Assembly: GCA_947683625.1 (NCBI GenBank)
Contig: CANTUR010000609.1
Span: 62,001 to 126,000 of the forward strand
Reading direction: 5' to 3'
From: Mallotus nudiflorus
Lineage: Eukaryota; Streptophyta; Magnoliopsida; Malpighiales; Euphorbiaceae
Length of the DNA stretch: 64,000 nucleotides
In this document: positions 57,591 through 64,000 of the stretch, in pieces
How positions within the stretch are numbered: position 1 is the first letter of the stretch
How the letters are laid out: every line of letters begins with the position of its first letter
The notes under the pieces: model-generated
Databases searched by the model: none
Told to the model about the DNA's origin: nothing
Seen by the model: only the letters and a program-made list of their open reading frames with translations
Position numbers and translations under genes: made by a program

Positions 57591-58090
57591 GCATCCAATG
57601 CAGTGGTAGCATGTATTATTCTAGTCTGTTGCTCTGAGGCTAGAGTCTTATTTGATTCAAGTGCTACGTATTCATTTGTATCCCCTTTATTTTCTTCCAA
57701 AGTGGCTTGTCTTCCTTCCAATATAAATTTCCTTTGTCTGTTTTGACTCCGCTTAGTGATGAGTTGGAGATGGACATCTTCTTTCCATCTTGTCCTATGT
57801 TGGTTAAAGGTAGAGAGTTATTGGCATACTTGGTCTTTCTGGATGTGATTGAGTTTGATGTGATTCTAGGAATGGATTGGTTGTCCTAGTATTATGCTTT
57901 TATGGAATGTCGAGCGAATGAGGTCATTTTTAGAATTCCAAGTGAAGAGGAATTCAGAATCAGAAATAGTGAGAGTTCCATGCCTCGTATCCTTATTTCT
58001 ACTATTACAGCTAGGAAGATACTTAGTAAAGGGTGTCAAGGCTATCTAGCTGTAGTTAGAGATGTTCAAGCAGAAATGGGATCAGTGGAA
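57591..58090 (+). pseudogene. Tekay-C protease
   Basis: The active site reads VLFDSSATYSFVSP (57643-57684), so the glycine of DSG is serine (GGT to AGT). After a frame change come ELEMDIFFPSCPMLVKGREL and FLDVIEFDVILGMDWLS (57707-57889), a TAG, then VIFRIPSEEEF. The loss of the active-site glycine would probably abolish activity. Confidence 0.85.
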
Positions 58091-58975
58091 AGGGTACCAG
58101 TGGTACGTGAATTCTTAGATGTTTTTCCAGAGGAGTTACCTGGATTGCCACTAGATAGAAAGATAGAATTATGTACTGATGTTGTGCATGGTACAAATCC
58201 TATCTCTATGCCATCTTATAGGATGGCACCTGTAAAGCTGAAGGAGCTAAAAGAGCAATTGCAAGAATTGTTGGATAAGGGGTTTATTCGGCCTAACACA
58301 TCTCCTTGGGGTGCTCCAGTTCTTTTTGTGAAGAAGAAGGATGGTAGTGTTCGACTCTGTATTAATTACAAATAATTGAATAAAATTACCATCAAGAACA
58401 AGTATACACTCCCCAAGATTGATGATTTGTTTGATCAGTTGCAAGGAGCTCGGTATTTCTCCAAGATTGACTTGAGATCTGGGTATCATCAATTGAGGAT
58501 TAGAAGTGAGGATGTACTTAAGTCAGCATTTCAGACTAAGTATGGCCACTATGAATTCCTAGTGATGTCCTTTGGGTTGACTAACACCCCAGTAGCCTTT
58601 ATGGACTTGATGAACAAGGTGTTTAGGCCATTCTTAGATCGATTTATGATCTTATTTATTGATGACATTTTGGTCTATTCCAAGAATAAGGCGGAGCATG
58701 CAATGCATTTGAGATTAGTGCTGCAGACTTTGAGAGAGCACCAGCTATATGCCAAGTTTTCAAAATGTGAATTCTTGTTAGACCAAGTGGCATTCTTAGG
58801 CCATGTGGTATCTAAAGATGGCATTCAAGTAGGTTCTAGAAAGATAGAGGCGATCACTAAGTGGTTAAGACCCACAATGGTCATAGAAGTGAGAAGTTTT
58901 TTAGGTTTAGCGAGCTATTACAGGAGATTTATGACGGATTTCTCCAAGATTGCCTCACCTTTGACTTAACTAACC
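58091..58975 (+). pseudogene. Tekay-C reverse transcriptase
   Basis: It is continuous apart from one TAA at 58373 in INYK, stop, LNK, where arginine-glutamate normally stands. Motifs include MPSYRMAPVKLKE, NTSPWGAPVLFVKKKDGSVR, FSKIDLRSGYHQLRI and VMSFGLTNTPVAFMDLMNKV. The intact catalytic box is LFIDDILVYSK (about 58650-58683), and FLGLASYYRRFMTDFSKIA follows. It ends in a TAA at 58967. It lacks nothing obvious but the stops. Confidence 0.92.
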
Positions 58976-59520
58976 CACAAGAATGTTAAGTTTTTATTGA
59001 CTGATAGATGTGCGGAGCATTTCCAGTTGCTTAAGGATTTATTGACTTCAGCTCCAGTGCTGACTTTGCCTTCTAGTGATGATGGACACACAGTGTATTA
59101 TGATGCTTCCCATATAGGATTGGGCTATGTGCTAATGCAGAATGGCAGAGTGGTTGCTTATGCTTCATGGTAGTTGAAGAAGCACGAGCAAAATTATCCC
59201 ACTCACAATCTAGAGATGGCAATCGTTGTATTCACACTGAAGATTTGGAGGCATTACCTATACGATGTCACTTATGAAATATACACTGACCATAAGAGCT
59301 TGAAGTATATCTTTGAGCAAAGAGATTTGAACCTAGGTCAAAGAAGATGGATGGAACTTCTAAAGGACTATGATTGTTTAATTCTTTACCATCTAGGCAA
59401 CGCAAATGTAGTAGCAAATGGATTGAGCAGAAAATCAACAGGCAATCTTACCCATATCAGTACTGAGAAGAGGCCGATTATTCAGGAGTTGCATGAGTTG
59501 ATTGATCAGGGTTTGTAATG
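58976..59520 (+). pseudogene. Tekay-C RNase H
   Basis: HTVYYDASHIGLGYVLMQ has the first aspartate. YAS, stop, QLKKHEQNYPTHNLEMAI has the glutamate. YEIYTDHKSLKYIFEQRDLN has the third acidic residue, and NANVVANGLSRKS replaces the usual VADALSRK, with the last aspartate changed to asparagine. It ends with a TAA at 59516. Confidence 0.9.
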
Positions 59521-60570
59521 GAAAGTGACTAAGAAATGCCTTTTAGCTCAGTTCAGAGTACGATCAATGTACTTGGACAGAGTTAAACCAGTTCAACGAA
59601 GGGACCCACAGCTACAAAGAATCTTATTTGAAGTGCAACAGGATCAATCCAGAGAGTTTGTGATTGATAGTGAGGGTGTTCTATGTTATGGTACTCAATT
59701 GTGTGTGCCATATGTTGATGATTTGAGGAAAGAGATCTTGGAAGAGGCACATTTTTCTGCTTACAGTATTCATCCAGGTTCTACCAAAATGTATCATAAT
59801 TTAAAAGATACATACTGGTAGAATGAAATGAAGAAAGATGTTGCAAAATTTATATCCAGGTGTCTCACATGTCAGCAGGTGAAACTAGAGTATCAGAGAC
59901 CCTCAGGATTATTACAGCCTATGCCTATCCCGGAGTGGAAGTGGAATATGATTGTTATGGATTTTGTGACTAGTTTGCCTCAGACGACAGGTGGATTTGA
60001 TGCAATTTGGGTGATAGTTGATAGGTTAAGCAAGTCAGCTCACTTTCTACCGATAAAAAAGACATACTCCACTAACAGGTTGGCACGGTTGTATGTCTGT
60101 AGGATTGTTTGTCTTCATGGAGTTCCAATGAGCATAATATCTGACAGAGGAGCCACTTTTACATCAATTTTCTAGCAAGAGTTACATAAAGCCTTGGGAA
60201 CAAGGTTAGACTTCAGCACAACATTCTATCCTCAAACTGATGGTCAGTCTGAAAGGACCATTCAGACTGTAGAGGATATGCTTAAAATGTGTGTGATGGG
60301 TTTTGGAGGTCAATAGGATAACCACTTGCCACTGATTGAATTTGCATATAACAACAATTATCATGCAAGTATTGAAATGGCTCCATATGGAAGTGCAAAT
60401 CACTTTTGTGTTGGGAAATTAGGGAGAGACAGCTAACAGATTCAAAGTTGGTGCAAATTACTTTTGAGAAAGTCCTTATCATTTAGTAGAGGTTGAGGAT
60501 AGCTTTCAGCAGGTAGAAGAGTTATGTTGATCCTAGAAGGAAAGATGTTTCCTTTCTAGTTGGAGATATG
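59521..60570 (+). pseudogene. Tekay-C integrase
   Basis: The zinc site HFSAYSIHPGSTKMYHNL...CLTCQQVK (59750-59885) is complete except for a TAG after TYW at 59819. The catalytic core has WNMIVMDFVTSLPQ (first aspartate), IWVIVDRLSKSAHFLPI, IISDRGATFTS (second aspartate) and GQSERTIQTVEDML (glutamate, about 60243-60284). After 60395 a small deletion and frame changes disrupt the AYGR.CRSPLCW region. Confidence 0.92.
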
Positions 60571-60985
60571 GTGTTTCTAAAGGTATGTCCAATGAAAGGA
60601 GTCATGAGGTTTGGTAAGAAGGGTAAGTTGGCTCCTAGATATATTGGACCTTTCGAGATATAGTCACGAGTTGGAGAAGTGGCCTATAGACTGGTGTTGC
60701 TACCTGAGTTATCTTGAATCCACCAAGTGTTCCATGTGTCTATGCTAATAAAATTTATTCCTGATCCTTCTCATGTACTTCAGCCTCAAGCAGTGGAGCT
60801 CAGCAAAGATCTATCTTACAAGGAGTATCTAGTGGTGATTATGGATCGCCAGGTTCATCAACTTCGCTCCAGGGAGATTCCGATGGTAAAAGTTCTATAG
60901 AGTAACCACATAGCTGAAGGTTGTACATGGGAGACAGAATCCGAGATGCAAGCCACTTATCCCTATCTTTTTCATCAATATACAA
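60571..60985 (+). pseudogene. Tekay-C chromodomain region
   Basis: GVMRFGKKGKLAPRYIGPFE, a TAG, then HQVFHVSMLIKFIPDPSHVL, DLSYKEYLVVIMDRQV, LRSREIPMVKVL, a TAG, and CTWETESEMQATYPYLFH. It corresponds to the Tekay/Del chromodomain at the polyprotein end. The two TAGs are at positions expected to be other residues (one at W or Q). Confidence 0.88.
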
Positions 60986-61032
60986 CCTTGTACTTCCTTG
61001 CTTTACTTTAAAATTCGAGGACAAATTTCTAT

Positions 61033-61045
61033 AAGAAGGGAAGAT
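61033..61045 (+). promoter_or_regulatory. Tekay-C polypurine tract
   Basis: AAGAAGGGAAGAT directly precedes the 3' LTR start TGTAATAACC. Confidence 0.85.
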
Positions 61046-63960
61046 TGTAATAACCTGAATATTTTTTAAAATTATATATATATCGAGATCTCAGCAATAT
61101 TAATTATTTTATTATTTTTATTTTGTTATTATTACATGCATGTACATTATTTCATTTTAATTGTTAATATTTTTTATGACATCATTATTATTATTATTAA
61201 TAGCATGATTTTAAACTAGAATTATTTTATTATTGTTATGTGTATATATGTGTGTGTTATGCATGCATGTGTGTGTGTGTAAGAAAATTGGTCAATAGTA
61301 TCAAAATGTCGGGTTAACCAACTCACTCCTTCCCCTCCATTTCTTTTCTCCTCTTCACGCCATTTTCTTCTCCTTACTATGCAAAACCAACCAGCAACAC
61401 CACCCACCCACATCGGACGCTATAGCCACCACTTGTAATTGTTGTCGACTTCCCTCTCCTTTCCTCCACCTCTACATCGCCCAAGGACCGCCTAAAGCCG
61501 TTGAGATAGCGAGTTGCAGTAGCAGCCGAGAAGGAGCTTCACGTTGCCGGCATCAATTCCGGTGGAACCAACTCGTGATCTTGGGCTTGCTACACTCCTT
61601 AAGCTTTGGTGAGTCCATTTCCGACCTCCATTAAAGCTCATTCTTCCTTGGTTTTAAGTTTTGAGCTGGTTTTTATTTATGTCTAATTAGGGTTTTGTAT
61701 TTTTATTTAATTTTTAGCTTTGATCCATGGTTTTTCTCTTTAGTAAAGTTGTATTTGGCTCAAGCTTTCCAAAAATAATTTTTGCATATTTTTTTGAATT
61801 AATTTGATTTATGGGTATTTTTGAATATTTTAATAATATAAATTGAATTTTTGTTAATTATTTTAATTAATTATTTTAGTTGGAAATTTGAGTTAATTAG
61901 TGTTAGTAATTTAAGTTAGTAATTTTAGTATTAATAAAATAATTTTTAGTGAATTTATATAATTTTTGAGGAATTATTAATATTAAGTAATTTTTGGAAT
62001 TATAGGTTAATTGTGTGATTTTATTGAAAATATAGTTAAATATTATGTTTTAAATGATTTTAGAATTTTATATGGTATTAAATTAATTTTTATAAATTAT
62101 TTACTAATTTTAGCTTATTGATACAAATTTTTGGATAGTATATTCAAATAATATGTTAATTACCATTTTGGTAATTAAATAGATTTTAAATTACTTTTAT
62201 TATATAATTAAGCTATTTGGATAATTAAATGTGAAAGTGACTATTTTATATTGAATATTTGTAAAAATTGAATTTTTATATAATTATATTAATTATTTGA
62301 GATTTTTATTATTTGTTGTGAAAAATATTTACATTTAGTTTTTTGATGTTTAAATAAATTATATTGTGATTTATTATTGAATTTATGGATTTTTAGTGAT
62401 TTTAATATATTATTATTTATTATTTATTTTATTGTGTATTATGAACCTCGGTTGGGAATTGTGTAGTTCGGGATCCCAACCCGAGGTGTTGAGCTTGTGT
62501 GAAGTTCAAAAGTGTGTTTACTTGCAGGGTTGACTCTACTTCGGTAGAGGGATATCCATTTTATAGAGGAGACTTTGCCGAATTTTTGGTAAATTTCTTA
62601 TAAAACATGACATCGGATCAATCTTAAGTTTTGAATTCTAAGTTGAGTCTTCCTTAGTTTTCTGGTAGTCGTTTTATTTTCTGTTTTTTAGCGGCCCCCT
62701 CTGGTCGTGTCTTCCAATCGAGGTCGGACACGATGTATCAGAGGAACGCCTTCATCTTGTAAATTAATATTTGATTTGCATGTCGGGTTTTCGAATTAAA
62801 TACATAATTGCTTATGAATTTAATTTTACAAGATTCTGGTCGATATTCTTTAAATAATGTTGCATGATTTAATGTTATAGTTGGTTTATTTTATTTTATT
62901 TATTGTAATTTTCATTGTTTTATTTAATTTCATTTATTTTAAATAAACTATGGTAGAACGGGCTACTGATGGGTTTCATCAGGACCGTGTGCGCACCGAT
63001 AAAATATTTTTTATTATATTGATTATATTATTGGGGCCGAAGGTCTGGTGATACTTTGCTCTCGGACACCGCCAGTAATATGATATTTGATTTTATTGAT
63101 TAAATAATGGGGTCGAAGGTCTAGTGATGCTTTGCTCTCAAACATCTCCAGTATAGTTGGATTTTATTTATTAAATCACTGGGGCCGATGGTCTAGTGAT
63201 GCTTTGCTCTTGGACACTGCCAATGATATTGGATTAAGTGATGTGACTACGACTGTGCATCATGGTAATGTTTTGCTCTTGGGATCCGACATTCTTGGAT
63301 ATAAGTGAGCTGAGTGGCTAATAGAATTGAAAACTACGGTTCTACTTAGTTTTTTTATACTATAATGTTTTAAAAGCAATTAAAATTTATTCCACCTTTT
63401 GAAAATGGGTTTCTTATATGTATATCTTATTATTTGAATAAAATTATAAATATATTATATTTTTAAAAAAACTTATTTTAAAGGAGATTTTCAAACTTTA
63501 TTCAATTCTTTTATTAGCTTCCTCAGTGCGGTTTGACTCCTCTCGATTTTTTTCAGGAGTTTGGGAGTCTTCTGTTAGGCCTACTTCCCTACACCGAGTA
63601 GTTTCTTCACCGGATATCTTATGTAGGTCTATATAGTTATGTTTGTATTAGTATCTGTGTACCGCAGCAGAGAAACTATATAATTGCATATTTTAATTTG
63701 GATATTATGTATTGAGGTTTATGTACTGATATACTATTTTGTATAACTGATGATGTTTATTTATACATGACAATGGCATGGTTGGTTTAAATTGAGAAAA
63801 ATCAGTTTGATAATGTGCATCATGGTTAAATTATTTTATTGTAAGGTTTTTAAAGTGAAATATTCTGGATTTTTCTTTAAGACTTACTACGAGTTTCGAT
63901 AGTTTTAAACTTTCTCATTCTCTAGTGCCGGTCACGTATCCCTAGGTTTGGGTCGTGACA
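61046..63960 (+). repeat. Tekay-C 3' LTR
   Basis: It is 2915 bp, from TGTAATAACC to GGGTCGTGACA. It aligns with the 5' LTR along its whole length. Hairpins lie at 62534-62549 (CTCTACTTCGGTAGAG) and 62574-62593, and the 'GATGCTTTGCTCTC' repeats at about 63050-63280. Confidence 0.93.
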
Positions 63961-64000
63961 TTAAATATATAAATTATTAAGCAAACTAAGTAACATTCAA
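63961..64000. other. Right flank of Tekay-C, copy of 51742-51781
   Basis: These 40 bp match 51742-51781 at 37 positions by direct comparison (for example AAATTATTAA.CAAACTAAG). The window ends here. Confidence 0.85.

Larger units (their letters stand above)
53008..63960 (+). mobile_element. Tekay-C: chromodomain Ty3/gypsy element, best preserved in the window
   Basis: LTRs of about 3 kb (53008-56063 and 61046-63960) flank primer site, gag, protease, reverse transcriptase, RNase H, integrase, chromodomain and polypurine tract. Pol from 57902 to 60175 is nearly continuous, with about five stops. The flanks CATAA and TTAAA do not form a target duplication, and the right flank copies sequence at 51742-51781, so one end may have been rearranged. 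Confidence 0.93.

Overview
The window is plant nuclear DNA made almost entirely of nested, decayed LTR retrotransposons. No intact host protein-coding gene is visible. It is strongly AT-rich. It carries Ty1/copia elements, one Tat/Ogre-type Ty3/gypsy element with two RNase H domains, and three Tekay/Del-type chromodomain gypsy elements. These lineages are confined to land plants, so a heterochromatic, probably pericentromeric or gene-poor region of an angiosperm (likely a dicot) fits best. The species cannot be named from the sequence. All pol and gag genes carry stops and frameshifts, and none could encode a full polyprotein.

Layout. 1-995: the 3' end of an element entering from the left (repetitive 3' UTR, purine tract, LTR). 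1389-2250: a full-length foldback element. 2984-3169: a candidate minus-strand SINE with a 9-bp target duplication. 3201-30825: Copia-1, oldest layer of a nest. It is split by Copia-2 (6446-28573, TNT1/Tork-like), which is split by a minus-strand Tat element (9871-26830, flanked by a perfect 5-bp duplication GTGAT). The 3' LTR of Copia-1 is also split by a 515-bp foldback of the same family as 1389-2250, with a 10-bp duplication typical of Mutator-like elements. 30826-32087: unassigned AT-rich DNA ending in a trinucleotide array. 32088-50918: Tekay-A (minus), whose 5' LTR is split by Tekay-B (plus, 39706-49173) of the same LTR family. 50919-53007: unassigned DNA and a minus-strand gypsy LTR fragment. 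53008-63960: Tekay-C (plus), the best preserved element. 63961-64000 repeats sequence found at 51742-51781.

Most notable content. The Tat element carries two decayed genes antisense to its gag-pol, between pol and the 3' LTR. One encodes a plant mobile domain (PMD) protein and the other a PMD/DUF7745-like protein. Both contain phase-0 GT-AG introns that restore the reading frame in the antisense direction. An array of the same roughly 20-bp motif lies upstream of each gene and recurs in the LTR. Between these genes and the 3' LTR lies a roughly 0.95-kb array of about 60-bp units, each forming two hairpins with related loops, and at least two units show compensatory stem changes. The Tekay LTRs share a pair of adjacent hairpins that also covary between copies. 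These are the best candidates here for undescribed biology. The rest is conventional retrotransposon sequence.
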